From: Blattabacterium cuenoti
GTDB lineage: Bacteria > Bacteroidota > Bacteroidia > Flavobacteriales > Blattabacteriaceae
Reading direction: 5' to 3'
Assembly (NCBI RefSeq): GCF_014252275.1
Contig: NZ_CP059214.1
Span: 465,637-529,636, forward strand
Length of the DNA: 64,000 bases
Every line of letters starts with the position of its first letter. Within the stretch, counting starts at the first letter, position 1. Shown piece by piece: positions 8,889 to 18,651 of the stretch. The notes under the pieces were generated by a model. It did no database searches. It was not told the DNA's origin and saw nothing but the letters and a program-made list of their open reading frames with translations. The position numbers were made by a program, and so were the translations under genes.

Positions 8889-11183
8889 TTACTTTATCTG
8901 TTTTATTCTATAATTTTTTCTTGCGATTTTTGCAGCTTTTGTCATATTTTTTAAAGATTTCATTACTTCCTCCCAAGTTCTTGTTTTTAGTCCACAATCT
9001 GGATTTATCCAAATATTTTCAATCGGTAATAATTCTGATGCTTTTTTAATTAAATCCAAAATTTCATTGACTGTAGGAATTCTTGGAGAATGAATATCAT
9101 ACACTCCAGGACCTATTTCATTTGGATAAGAAAATTTAGAAAACGCTTTTAATAACTCCATTTTTGATCTAGAGGTTTCTAATGTGATTACATCAGCATC
9201 TAATTCAGTAATATAATTTAATATGTCATTAAATTCACTATAACACATATGCGTATGTATTTGAGTTTCATCTTTTACTACACTGGAAGCAATGAGAAAA
9301 GATTTTATCGACCAATCAAAATAAAATTTCCAATTTTTTCTTTTCAATGGAAACCCTTCTCTTAAAGCAGGTTCATCAATCTGAATAATTTGAATACCAG
9401 CATCTTCCAAAGATTTTACCTCTTCTCTAATGGCCCAAGCAATTTGATATGCTGTTTTATAAACAGGTTGATCATCTCTTACAAAAGACCACTGCAAAAT
9501 AGTGACAGGTCCAGTTAACATTCCTTTAACTGGTTTTTTGGTTTGAGATTGAGCAAAATTAATCCAATGTGTAGTCATATTTTTGTTTCTACTTACATCT
9601 CCACAAATAATAGGTGGTTTTACACATCGACTTCCATAACTTTGTACCCAGCCATTTTCAGTAGAAATAATTCCATTTAATTTTTCTGCAAAATATTCTA
9701 CCATATCAGTCCTTTCGAATTCTCCATGAACGAAAACGTCTAAATCAATTTCTTCTTGTTTTTTAATTACATCTTTAATAAAAAATTTTATTTTTTTTTC
9801 ATAATCTTGTCGGCTCAAATTATTATTACGAAACTTACTACGTATAATCCTTATTTGCTTTGTTTGTGGAAAAGAACCGATAGTTGTAGTTGGAAACAAT
9901 GGAAAACGAAATTTTTTTCGTTGTTTTTCTTTCCTAAATTTAAATTGGCTATTTCTCTTTAAATCTTCATTTTTAATGAAAAACTTCTTATGAACTTTTT
10001 TATCATAAAAAAATTGAGATGTATTGAATATATTAATATTCTTATCAAGTAGGTCCTTATCTCCATTTATAATATTTTCTAAATCAACTAGTTCATGAAT
10101 TTTTTGTTTTGCAAATGACATTCTCATTTTGAGATGTTTAGGAATAGATTTTTCATATCCTATATCTATAGGAACATGTAAAAGAGAACAACTAGGTGCA
10201 ATCATTACACGATTTTTTCCTATACATTGAATAGTTTCTTCAATCAAATGTTTTGATTTTTTATAATCATTCTTCCATATATTTCTTCCATTAATCAATC
10301 CTAAAGATAAAGACATGTTTGAATTTTTAATATTAGTCAATATATTTTCTAGTTGATTTATATCTGATGCCAAATCTATATGTAAAGCTTTAATATTTAA
10401 ATTTTTTACGATTGAATAATTCTCACTTATTCCATCAAAATAAGTTGCTAATAATACATTGATATTAGAAAAACATTGAGACAACATTTCATAGGAATGA
10501 AGAAAAAAGTCTTTATATTCTTTTGATAAATCTAATGATAAAATAGGTTCATCCAACTGAATCCAGTTAACTCCCTGATTTTTAATTTTATTAATGATTT
10601 TAATATAAACAGGAATCAATTGATTCAATAAATCCATTCTATTAAATGTTTTATCTTTTTCTTTTCCCAAAAAAAGATATGACATGGGACCGATTAATAC
10701 GGGTTTAATTTTTTTTGTAGATTTTAATAGAATTTTTAATTCTTCTATTTCTTCAAATATCTTATTTGAGAAAATCAAAAACTTTTGATTCTTTTCAAAT
10801 TCAGGTACAATGTAATGATAATTTGTATTAAACCATTTAGTCATTTCCATTGCTTTGATATCCCATCCATTTTTTTGAAATCCTCTAGCCATAGAAAAAT
10901 ACAAGTCTATATGGTTTTTTATTACAGAAATAGAAGAATAAGATTTTGGAATAACACCCAATAATAATGACATGTCTAATACATGATCATAGAAACTAAA
11001 ATCGTTGCATGGAATCAAATCAATTCCTGCGATATCTTGTAGAATCCAATTTTCTCTTTTGATTTCTTTTCCTACTTGAAATAAAGTAGATAAATCAATT
11101 TTATTTGACCAGTAATCTTCACAAGCCCTTTTAAATTCCCTTTTTTTTCCTATACGAGGAAATCCTAAATTATGTTTCAGCAT
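8889..11183 (-). CDS. metE: Cobalamin-independent methionine synthase
   Basis: Transfers a methyl group from methyl-tetrahydrofolate polyglutamate to homocysteine without B12. The N-terminal half starts with LGFPRIGKKREFKRACE, typical of MetE. The C-terminal catalytic half shows FPTTTIGSFPQT, the zinc ligands in HTHMCYSEF (His and Cys) and the distal Cys in NPDCGLKTR, and the substrate loop DVFVHGEFERTDMVEYF. At 764 residues it is full length (E. coli MetE is 753). The GlmU-like gene lies 23 bp upstream on the same strand, so they may be cotranscribed. Together with folP it links folate and methionine metabolism. Confidence 0.97.
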   Translation of the reverse strand: MLKHNLGFPRIGKKREFKRACEDYWSNKIDLSTLFQVGKEIKRENWILQDIAGIDLIPCNDFSFYDHVLDMSLLLGVIPKSYSSISVIKNHIDLYFSMARGFQKNGWDIKAMEMTKWFNTNYHYIVPEFEKNQKFLIFSNKIFEEIEELKILLKSTKKIKPVLIGPMSYLFLGKEKDKTFNRMDLLNQLIPVYIKIINKIKNQGVNWIQLDEPILSLDLSKEYKDFFLHSYEMLSQCFSNINVLLATYFDGISENYSIVKNLNIKALHIDLASDINQLENILTNIKNSNMSLSLGLINGRNIWKNDYKKSKHLIEETIQCIGKNRVMIAPSCSLLHVPIDIGYEKSIPKHLKMRMSFAKQKIHELVDLENIINGDKDLLDKNINIFNTSQFFYDKKVHKKFFIKNEDLKRNSQFKFRKEKQRKKFRFPLFPTTTIGSFPQTKQIRIIRSKFRNNNLSRQDYEKKIKFFIKDVIKKQEEIDLDVFVHGEFERTDMVEYFAEKLNGIISTENGWVQSYGSRCVKPPIICGDVSRNKNMTTHWINFAQSQTKKPVKGMLTGPVTILQWSFVRDDQPVYKTAYQIAWAIREEVKSLEDAGIQIIQIDEPALREGFPLKRKNWKFYFDWSIKSFLIASSVVKDETQIHTHMCYSEFNDILNYITELDADVITLETSRSKMELLKAFSKFSYPNEIGPGVYDIHSPRIPTVNEILDLIKKASELLPIENIWINPDCGLKTRTWEEVMKSLKNMTKAAKIARKNYRIKQIK

Positions 11184-11206
11184 AAAATTATATTTTTAAT
11201 AAAAAA

Positions 11207-12415
11207 TTAAATATTCGATAATTGATACAAATACTTTAATATACTTTTTTCAAAAAAATCTAAGTTTTTATTTCTTCTATTCATTACAATATCGATCGTT
11301 TCGCAAAATTCTTTAAAAGAAACTTTTTTATTATTTTGTATACATCCTAAAGAAAAAGAAGGAATATATCTAGGAGGAAATCCATATCCAAAAATACTAC
11401 ATCCCACACCGATTAACGTTGCAGTATTTAATTGTGTATTGATAGAAGACTTAGAATGATCCCCCATTACCGTACCAAAAAATTGTATGTTTGTTGGAAT
11501 AAACATTTTCTTTTCATAATTCCACAACGTTACATTTTTATAATCATTCCTTAGATTTGATACATTTGTACCAGATCCTAAATTACACCATTTTCCTATA
11601 ATAGAATTTCCTAAAAATCCGTCATGAGATTTGTTTGAATACGAAAAAATCACAGAATTTACAATTTCTCCACCTACTTTACAACATTGACCGATAGTGG
11701 TATTTCCATATATTTTTGATCCGATACTTAATGTCGTATTTTTTCCAATTGATACTGGGCCTCTAATCACACTTCCTTCCAATATTTTTACTCCTTTTTG
11801 TATGTATATTGGACCATATTCTGCATTTAAAACAATATTATTTGTTTTTATGTTTTCCTCTAAAAAAATTTTTTCTTTACAAAGAATTACGTTCTTTCCC
11901 AACAAATGATAAGATTTATTCTTTTTTGAAAAAAAACGAAAATCCTCTTTCAATACAATTTCATTTTTCATTAAAATATCATAAATATTTTTAATACGTA
12001 TAATATTTTTTATATAGGATTCCTTTATCCAATATTCTTTTTTCAAAAGACCATTGTGATAATCTTTTTCATACAAAAAATGATCATATCTTGTTGCGAT
12101 AAGATCTCCATTCTCTAAACAGATCTTTTCATTTTTTTTCATGGTAGTAATCATTCCTATCAATTCTTGATTAGGAATAAATGAAGAGTTGATTAGTACA
12201 GCATCCTCAATTGTAAGTGGATGTTTATCTGAAAAATTATTTTGCATGAGAAAGGATTGTGTAACGATGTATACAATTTTTTTTTCAAGATATTTTTTCC
12301 ATCTTTCTTTTATGGTAAACATCCCCAAACGAATTTCAGAAATAGATCGTGTTAGTGTTAACGGAAATAAATTTTTCCATTCTAACAATCCATCATATAA
12401 TACAAAATTCATCAA
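11207..12415 (-). CDS. GlmU-like sugar nucleotidyltransferase family protein with hexapeptide repeats
   Basis: A flavobacterial family related to GlmU and other NDP-sugar enzymes, with an N-terminal nucleotidyltransferase-like region and a left-handed beta-helix. The start reads MNFVLYDG...LTLTRSISEIRLGM (M2 at 12412 is an equal alternative). The hexapeptide part (about residues 185-345) shows repeats such as VKILEGSVIRGPVSIG and GSKIYGNTTIG, with NSIIGKWCNLGSGT. The family's exact reaction is not established; transfer of a nucleotidyl or acetyl group to a sugar phosphate is plausible. rpmE2 lies 6 bp upstream, a neighbour pair I recall from other Flavobacteriia. Confidence 0.8.
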   Translation of the reverse strand: MMNFVLYDGLLEWKNLFPLTLTRSISEIRLGMFTIKERWKKYLEKKIVYIVTQSFLMQNNFSDKHPLTIEDAVLINSSFIPNQELIGMITTMKKNEKICLENGDLIATRYDHFLYEKDYHNGLLKKEYWIKESYIKNIIRIKNIYDILMKNEIVLKEDFRFFSKKNKSYHLLGKNVILCKEKIFLEENIKTNNIVLNAEYGPIYIQKGVKILEGSVIRGPVSIGKNTTLSIGSKIYGNTTIGQCCKVGGEIVNSVIFSYSNKSHDGFLGNSIIGKWCNLGSGTNVSNLRNDYKNVTLWNYEKKMFIPTNIQFFGTVMGDHSKSSINTQLNTATLIGVGCSIFGYGFPPRYIPSFSLGCIQNNKKVSFKEFCETIDIVMNRRNKNLDFFEKSILKYLYQLSNI

Positions 12416-12421
12416 TAAAAT

Positions 12422-12676
12422 TTAAAATTTTTTATATTTTTTATACTTTCTTTTAAATTTTTCTGCTGGTCCTGTCTTACCAAAAAATCTTTTTTCTCCT
12501 GTAAAGAATGGATGTGAATAGCTTGATATTTCCATTTTATATAATGGATATTCGCATTCGTTAATGCGAATGATTTCTTTCGTTTTAACAGTAGATTTGC
12601 ATATAAAAATTTTTTCGTTGTTAATATCTTTAAAAACAACAAGTCTATAATTTTTTGGATGTATTTTTTTTTTCAT
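12422..12676 (-). CDS. rpmE2: 50S ribosomal protein L31 type B
   Basis: A large-subunit ribosomal protein at the 30S-50S interface. The MKKKIHPKNYRLVVFKD start and the SSYSHPFFTGEKRF segment followed by KTGPAEKFKRKY identify the zinc-free type B form; the CxxC zinc ligands of type A are absent. At 84 residues it is normal. It heads the minus-strand run rpmE2 - GlmU-like - metE. An overlapping frame at nearly the same place is a shadow. Confidence 0.95.
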   Translation of the reverse strand: MKKKIHPKNYRLVVFKDINNEKIFICKSTVKTKEIIRINECEYPLYKMEISSYSHPFFTGEKRFFGKTGPAEKFKRKYKKYKKF

Positions 12677-12821
12677 AATATCTATTTTGTTTTAGAAAAT
12701 GATCAATCATGCTATGTATATTTCTTCCATCTCCTAAAGAGTTCATTAAGAATTATATCAAAAGATTTGATTTAGTGAGTCATCATTTTTTTTTGAAAAA
12801 TTCAATATAGTAAATTAGGCC

Positions 12822-13740
12822 TTTTTGCCAAAGAAGAATTTCCAAATTTTTCAATTGTCATAAGGATAATTTGTTGATAAATTTCTTTTTTTGAAAATGG
12901 ACAATCATACAATTTTAATAGTCTTTTTAAAATAGTATAATCCATTTTTACATTAACTTGATGAAGAAAATTTTTTCTACGTCTTTTAAATGCAAATGTG
13001 TTTTTTCAAAAATATTTTTCATCATGTTTGATCCTTCTTTTAATGAAGATTCATAAATTTTCCTTCTATTCATTCCAAATATTAATCAATGATTTTTTGT
13101 AATTTAAAATTTAAAGAAAAACCATTGGTTAAATAATACAATTCATCATGATCGTTATTACATTAACTATCATAACAAATAATTCCATACTTTTAATGAT
13201 CATTCAAAGATTTGATATCATCATATTGCAGATAAAACAAACGTAACACCATCTCCATATGAAAATATCATAGAATTTCGATCATATAGATCGACAACTT
13301 TTGATAATGGTTCATATCTTATGATTAAAACATTTTTTTCATATTTAGATTGCAATAATGATTCTGCTATGATCGTTCCTGCTATCCTTCATGAACATTC
13401 AATAATCATATCATATGGAATTTACACTTAACATTTTTTATGTTCAATTTATTTGTTACTAGATTATCCATATCCATAGAGGAATGATATCGGATTGTAA
13501 AAAATTAGAATGAATATTTCCATAATTATGTGAATCAATCAATGATATAATCTATTTTTTCTTTGTAAATTCTTGAATTATATGATTACTTTTTTTACGG
13601 AAATAGTTGCCATATCAGAATTAAATAATTTTTTATGAAGATAATTATTCTCTCTCATTCCTATGTTTAAATTTTTTAATAATTTCTTCATTTGACGTTT
13701 TTATTTTTATTCCTCCTTTGATCATAAAATTCATAATTTA
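12822..13740 (-). pseudogene. Eroded beta-ketoacyl-ACP synthase III (FabH-like) gene
   Basis: Reading the minus strand by hand gives broken pieces that line up in order with FabH of the Bacteroidetes type. They are: KKIDYIID.HNYGN (N-terminal domain, about 13510-13590); IIECS with what looks like the active-site Cys (about 13400-13410), followed by a TGA; AGTIIAESLLQSKYEKNVLII and LYDRNSMIFSYGDGVTFVLSA (about 13225-13385); KIYESSLKEGSNMM (about 13055); HQVNVKMDYTILKRLL with the His-containing motif (about 12930-12960); and IEKFGNSSLA.RPNLLY at the end, where the Asn-containing GNxS motif is kept. Several stops and at least two frame changes separate the pieces, so no full protein can be made. 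In working FabH enzymes these motifs form the Cys-His-Asn triad. The assignment is my own reading; the boundaries are approximate. Confidence 0.75.
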
Positions 13741-13890
13741 AAAAGTCATCATTTTTTATAATTTTTTTGGAAAATAATGCCCTTTAACTGTAATGATTGA
13801 TCGAATCATTAATAAATTAAAATTTTTTCAATAATAAAGCAAAAAATAAATCAATTGAATTGTATATTATGATTATAATTTAAATAAAAT

Positions 13891-14619
13891 ATGAATAAAC
13901 ATTCTTTTTCTTTAAAAAAAGAAGAATTGGAGAAGATGTTTGATCAAATTGCGAATAAATATGATTTTATCAATCATTTTCTATCTTTAGGAATGGATAA
14001 TTTTTGGAGATACAAATCTATTCAATTATTAAAAAAAATAGAAAAACATTCATATAATCAAATATTAGACTTAGCTACTGGTACCGGTGATTTTGCCATA
14101 TTATTGGCAAAAACATTTCGCAATGCTACTATCATAGGAATGGATCCATCAAAGAATATGCTAATCTTAGCTAAAAAAAAAATTAAAAAAAAATTTTTGG
14201 ATAAAAAAATCCAATTAATTCAAGGAGATTCTCACTCTATTCCATTTAATAACGAAACATTTGATGTCGTAACTATCTCTTTTGGAATAAGAAACTTTTA
14301 TGATATTCATGTTTCTATTCAAGAAATATTTAGAATATTAAAACCTCATGGAATATTAGAAATATTAGAATTCTCTTATCCATCTAATTTTTTTATCAAA
14401 AAAATATACCAATGGTATTCTTTTTTGATAACTAATAAATTAGGAGGACTTTTATCCGGGAATTACAATGCGTATTGTTATTTAAAAGAATCAATTCAAT
14501 CTTTTTGCTATTGCGGAAAAAACATGACAAATTGGCTTAAATTCCATCGATTTAATCCTATATGTATAGAAGAATTAACTTTTCAAATTGTCTCTATTTA
14601 TTTATCGGAAAAAAATTGA
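13891..14619 (+). CDS. ubiE: Demethylmenaquinone methyltransferase (UbiE/MenG)
   Basis: SAM-dependent C-methylation, the last step of menaquinone synthesis. The SAM-binding motif LDLATGTGDFA is at residues 59-69. DVVTISFGIRNFYD and the C-terminal block IKKIYQWYSFLI...LGGLLSGNYNAYCYLKESIQSF are typical of UbiE. Length 242 is normal. Because menD is also in this window and the organism appears to be a Bacteroidete, menaquinone rather than ubiquinone is the expected substrate. The GH3-family gene starts 8 bp after its TGA stop. Confidence 0.93.
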   Translation: MNKHSFSLKKEELEKMFDQIANKYDFINHFLSLGMDNFWRYKSIQLLKKIEKHSYNQILDLATGTGDFAILLAKTFRNATIIGMDPSKNMLILAKKKIKKKFLDKKIQLIQGDSHSIPFNNETFDVVTISFGIRNFYDIHVSIQEIFRILKPHGILEILEFSYPSNFFIKKIYQWYSFLITNKLGGLLSGNYNAYCYLKESIQSFCYCGKNMTNWLKFHRFNPICIEELTFQIVSIYLSEKN

Positions 14620-14626
14620 AAATATT

Positions 14627-16159
14627 ATGATCAATTATTTATCAGGATATTTCACTTCTTCTTTTCTTAAAAAAAGAATCAAAAAAATAGAATCATTTAT
14701 AAACAATCCAATAGATGTACAGAACAGATTGATAAATGAATTGATTTATTCTGCAAAAGATACTGAATTTGGAAAACAATATGGATTCCGAGATATAAAA
14801 AAATATAAACAATTTTCTGAAAGAATTCCGATATGTAAATATTCCGATATACATCATATCATACAAAGAATTCGAAAAGGAGAGAAAGATATATTATGGC
14901 CAGGAAAAATTAAATGGTTTGCTATGTCTTCAGGTACAACAAGTACTAGGAGTAAATATATTCCCATTACCGATGATTCTATGAGTAAATGTCATTATAA
15001 AGCAGGGAAAGATATGTTATCTATTTATATACATAATCATCCAAAAACAAAGATTTTTTTTGGAAAAGCTGTTCGTTTAGGAGGAAGTTATAAACTTCAC
15101 AAAAAATATAATACATTTTATGGAGATTTGTCTTCTATCCTTATTAAAAATATGCCCTTTTGGGCGGATAAAATATGTATTCCAAAAAAAAGCATTGTAT
15201 TAATGAGTTCTTGGGAAAAAAAATTAGAAAACATTATAAAATATACATTTCATCATGATGTACGGATCTTATTAGGTGTTTGTTCTTGGATGTTAGTATT
15301 CTTGAATCAATTATTGAAACAATACAGTAAAAAAAATATTCAAGAAATATGGCCAAAAATAGAAGCAATATTTCATGGAGGAGTTGGGATACACCCATAT
15401 ATACAACAATATCAAAATATTATTGGAAAAACAGTGAATTATTATAATATATACTGTGCATCAGAAGGTTTTTTTGCCGTTCAAGATCAAAATAATGGAG
15501 AAGATCTTTTACTTCTATTAGATCATGGAATTTTCTACGAATTTATTCCAATAGAAAATTTAAATGATAACAACCCGAAAATTTTCTCTATTGATAATGT
15601 AGAAACTAATAAAAATTATGCAATGGTAATATCTACAAATGCAGGATTATGGAGATATCTTGTTGGAGATACTATAAAATTTACTAGTTTATCTCCTTAT
15701 CGATTGATCATTTCTGGAAGAACAGAACACTATATTAATTCTTTTGGAGAAGAATTAATCATTGATAATGCGGAAAAAGCTTTACATAAAGCTTGTATAG
15801 TGACAAATGCGATAATTGAAGAATATACAGCAGGACCAATGTACATGAAGAATAATCATGCTGGACATCATCAGTGGATTATCGAATTTAAAAAATTTCC
15901 AAAAAATATTGATGAATTTAGAAATATTCTAGATAAAGAATTACAAAATTTAAATTCAGATTATGAAACCAAACGATATAAAAATATTGTTTTAGGAAAA
16001 CCCGTAATATGTAGTGTAAGAAAAGGTTTATTTTATGAATGGTTAAAAAAACATAAAAAATTAGGAGGACAAAATAAAATTCCTCGTTTATGTAATAACA
16101 GAAAATACATTGAATCTATACTCGAGGTAGATAAAAATCCATATAGAAAATATCTTTAA
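14627..16159 (+). CDS. GH3 auxin-responsive-promoter family protein (acyl-adenylate-forming fold)
   Basis: A member of the GH3 family, related to acyl-adenylating enzymes; plant members join amino acids to acyl hormones, while the role of the bacterial members is not established. The phosphate-binding motif SSGTTSTRSKYIPIT is at about 101-115. YCASEGFFA and TNAGLWRYLVGDTIKFTSL match the acyl/nucleotide-binding core, and SGRTEHYINSFGEELI is the hinge before the C-terminal domain. I place the start at ATG 14627 (510 residues); an upstream TTG would overlap ubiE. It is intact despite the genome's reduction. It lies in the run ubiE - GH3 - rpsO - pnp - rpoD. Family call secure, function unknown. 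Confidence 0.85.
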   Translation: MINYLSGYFTSSFLKKRIKKIESFINNPIDVQNRLINELIYSAKDTEFGKQYGFRDIKKYKQFSERIPICKYSDIHHIIQRIRKGEKDILWPGKIKWFAMSSGTTSTRSKYIPITDDSMSKCHYKAGKDMLSIYIHNHPKTKIFFGKAVRLGGSYKLHKKYNTFYGDLSSILIKNMPFWADKICIPKKSIVLMSSWEKKLENIIKYTFHHDVRILLGVCSWMLVFLNQLLKQYSKKNIQEIWPKIEAIFHGGVGIHPYIQQYQNIIGKTVNYYNIYCASEGFFAVQDQNNGEDLLLLLDHGIFYEFIPIENLNDNNPKIFSIDNVETNKNYAMVISTNAGLWRYLVGDTIKFTSLSPYRLIISGRTEHYINSFGEELIIDNAEKALHKACIVTNAIIEEYTAGPMYMKNNHAGHHQWIIEFKKFPKNIDEFRNILDKELQNLNSDYETKRYKNIVLGKPVICSVRKGLFYEWLKKHKKLGGQNKIPRLCNNRKYIESILEVDKNPYRKYL

Positions 16160-16195
16160 CTTTATCAAAAATATGATTTTTATTAACGTATTATT

Positions 16196-16459
16196 ATGAA
16201 TTCAGAGGAAAAAAAAGAAATATTTAAAAATTATGGAAAATCCATTCAAGATACAGGTTCTTCAAACGTTCAAGTTGCTTTATTCACTTATCGTATCAAT
16301 CATTTAAGCAAACATCTAAAAAAAAATAAAAAAGACTTTAAGACAGAAAGATCCTTGATTAACTTAGTAAGTAAAAGAAAAAAATTATTGAAGTATATAG
16401 AAAAAAAGGATAAAAACAATTATAAAGATATCATTCATCATCTAGGATTGAGGAAATAA
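16196..16459 (+). CDS. rpsO: 30S ribosomal protein S15
   Basis: Binds the central domain of 16S rRNA and bridges to the large subunit. The segments DTGSSNVQVALFTYRINHLSKHL and the C-terminal SKRKKLLKYIEKKDKNNYKDIIHHLGLRK match S15 (87 residues, usual 88-89). It is followed after 13 bp by pnp, the classic rpsO-pnp order. The start at 16196 aligns with the usual S15 N-terminus. Confidence 0.97.
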   Translation: MNSEEKKEIFKNYGKSIQDTGSSNVQVALFTYRINHLSKHLKKNKKDFKTERSLINLVSKRKKLLKYIEKKDKNNYKDIIHHLGLRK

Positions 16460-16472
16460 TGTAGAATATAAT

Positions 16473-18647
16473 ATGGAAAAAAATATGACAGATACATCAG
16501 GAACAATTAAAGAGATAATTTCGATGCAAGATAATCGGAATATTATTATAGAAACCGGTGAATTAGCAAAACAGGCTGATGGATCTGCTATAGTTCGTGT
16601 CAATGATACAATGTTATTATCTACCGTTGTCATATCAAAAGAAAAAAATAACGAATATGATTTTCTCCCATTGACCGTAGATTATCGAGAGAAATATTAT
16701 GCAGGTGGAAAAATTCCTGGAGGGTACATTAAAAGAGAAGGAAGACCCTCTAATGAAGAAATATTAACCATGAGAATAGTAGATCGTGTTTTACGTCCAA
16801 TGTTCCCAAATTTTTTAAATAAAGAAATCCAAATTATGATTTCTTTATTATCATATGATAAAACTGTTTTACCAGATGGCTTAGCTGGATTAGCTGCATC
16901 TACGGCATTATCTGTATCTGGAATTCCTTTTAATGGACCTATATCAGAAGTACGTATTATCCGTTCGAAAGGAAATTTCTTCATCAATCCCAGCCTAGAA
17001 CAATTACAAGAAGCAGATATAGATCTAGTGGTAGGTGCATCGATGGATTCTATTTTAATGATAGAAGGAGAAATGAAAGAAGTGAAAGAAAAAGATTTGC
17101 TAGATACTATTATTCATGCTCATCATTCTATTCAATTACAAATTGAAGCGCAAAAACGATTAGTGAATCAGTTAAAAAAAGACAAAAAAAATAAAACATA
17201 TTTTTTTGAAAAATTTGTAGAAGAAAAAAAAATAAATGAAGAAAAAAATGAAGAATTAAAACAAAAATTATTTTCTTTTTCACATGAACGTTTAAAAACG
17301 ATGTATGAAAAATGTTTAAAAAAAAAAGATCGTTCTGTACAAGAACAAATCATTTTAAACGACTTTAAAAAATCATTTATCACAAATAAAGAAGATTTTG
17401 AAAAAAAAGAATTGATCATAAATTCTTATTATGAAGAATTGAAAAAAAAATTGATCAATTTTTTTTTATTTCAAAAAGGAGTTCGATTCGATGGAAGAAA
17501 AAATGATCAAATTCGTCCGATATCTATATATGTGGATTATCTACCTGGTGTTCATGGATCTGCATTATTTTCTAGAGGAGAAACACAAGCCTTAACAACA
17601 GTTACCTTAGGATCTTCTTTAGATGCTAATAAAATAGATAATGTTATCATGGAAAATCAAGAAAAATTTTATTTACATTATAATTTTCCTCCGTTTTCCA
17701 CAGGGGAATTACGATCTATCAGAGGAGTTTCTAGACGTGAAATCGGTCATGGACATTTAGCACAAAGAGCTTTGAAAAATGTTATTCCTGAAAACCCATA
17801 TACTATTCGAGTAGTATCAGAGATATTAGAATCTAATGGATCATCTTCAATGGCAACTGTTTGTGCAGCAAGTTTAGCATTGATGGATGCAGGAATTCCT
17901 ATAAAAAATCCTGTATCTGGTATTTCTATGGGTGTATTTACAGAAAAAAATAAAAAAATTATTGTTTCAGATCTACTTGGAGAGGAAGATTATTTTGGAG
18001 ATTTAGATTTTAAGATTACAGGAACTAAAAATGGAATTACAGCTTGTCAAATGGATGTAAAAAATTATAAAGGACTAACGTATGAAATCTTACATAAAGT
18101 GCTAATGCAATCGTTGGAAGGACGTATTTCTATTTTAAATAAAATGTTAAAAACATTTCCTGAATATAGAAAAACATTAAAACCTCATGCTCCAAAAATA
18201 TATACTTTTACCATTCCTAAAAATTTTATTGGTTCAGTGATTGGACCAGGAGGAAAAGTAATTCAGGAAATACAGTCTTCTACAAACACAAACATTTTAA
18301 TTGAAGAAAAGGAAAATTTTGGATATATTGAAATTATTGGAAGAGATGTTAAACAAATTGAAACCGCTGTTGATAAAATTAAGAAAATGACTTTTGTTCC
18401 TGAATTAGGAAAAATATATAAAGCAAAAGTAAAATCTATAAAAGATTTTGGAGCTTTTGTAGAGATTTCAGAAGGAGTGGAAGGGTTATTACATATTTCA
18501 GAAATAGGATGGAAAAAATTAAAAAATATAGAAGAAGTCTTTCGTATAGGAGATATTATTGAGGTAAAATTTATGGGTATAGACGAAAAAAATAAAAAAA
18601 TGAAACTTTCTAGAAAAGTTCTTCTACCACGTCCAAAAACATCATAA
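16473..18647 (+). CDS. pnp: Polyribonucleotide nucleotidyltransferase (PNPase)
   Basis: Phosphorolytic 3'-5' exoribonuclease, the main RNA turnover enzyme. It has two RNase PH domains (first about 10-150, second about 335-560) joined by a lysine-rich helical linker, a KH domain (IGSVIGPGGKVIQEIQSS near 590) and an S1 domain (KAKVKSIKDFGAFVEI near 650-715). FSTGELRSIRGVSRREIGHG and the SNGSSSMATVCAASLALMDAG block mark the active second core. At 724 residues it is complete. It sits between rpsO and rpoD with only 4 bp before rpoD. Confidence 0.97.
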   Translation: MEKNMTDTSGTIKEIISMQDNRNIIIETGELAKQADGSAIVRVNDTMLLSTVVISKEKNNEYDFLPLTVDYREKYYAGGKIPGGYIKREGRPSNEEILTMRIVDRVLRPMFPNFLNKEIQIMISLLSYDKTVLPDGLAGLAASTALSVSGIPFNGPISEVRIIRSKGNFFINPSLEQLQEADIDLVVGASMDSILMIEGEMKEVKEKDLLDTIIHAHHSIQLQIEAQKRLVNQLKKDKKNKTYFFEKFVEEKKINEEKNEELKQKLFSFSHERLKTMYEKCLKKKDRSVQEQIILNDFKKSFITNKEDFEKKELIINSYYEELKKKLINFFLFQKGVRFDGRKNDQIRPISIYVDYLPGVHGSALFSRGETQALTTVTLGSSLDANKIDNVIMENQEKFYLHYNFPPFSTGELRSIRGVSRREIGHGHLAQRALKNVIPENPYTIRVVSEILESNGSSSMATVCAASLALMDAGIPIKNPVSGISMGVFTEKNKKIIVSDLLGEEDYFGDLDFKITGTKNGITACQMDVKNYKGLTYEILHKVLMQSLEGRISILNKMLKTFPEYRKTLKPHAPKIYTFTIPKNFIGSVIGPGGKVIQEIQSSTNTNILIEEKENFGYIEIIGRDVKQIETAVDKIKKMTFVPELGKIYKAKVKSIKDFGAFVEISEGVEGLLHISEIGWKKLKNIEEVFRIGDIIEVKFMGIDEKNKKMKLSRKVLLPRPKTS

Positions 18648-18651
18648 ACAT

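Noticed and set aside
12412-12642. Second minus-strand frame over rpmE2.
   Set aside because: L31 type B is clear in the other frame.
12690-12765. A minus-strand piece reading NSLGDGRNIHSMIDHFLK looked like a sugar-epimerase end.
   Set aside because: Too short, no supporting sequence before it, and it lies in the space between the fabH relic and rpmE2; likely chance.
12930-13000. RRRKNF in a minus-strand frame suggested the C-terminus of KsgA (rRNA dimethyltransferase).
   Set aside because: The following residues do not fit KsgA, and a shift of frame gives the FabH pattern HQVNVKM...KFGNSS, which fits over the whole region.
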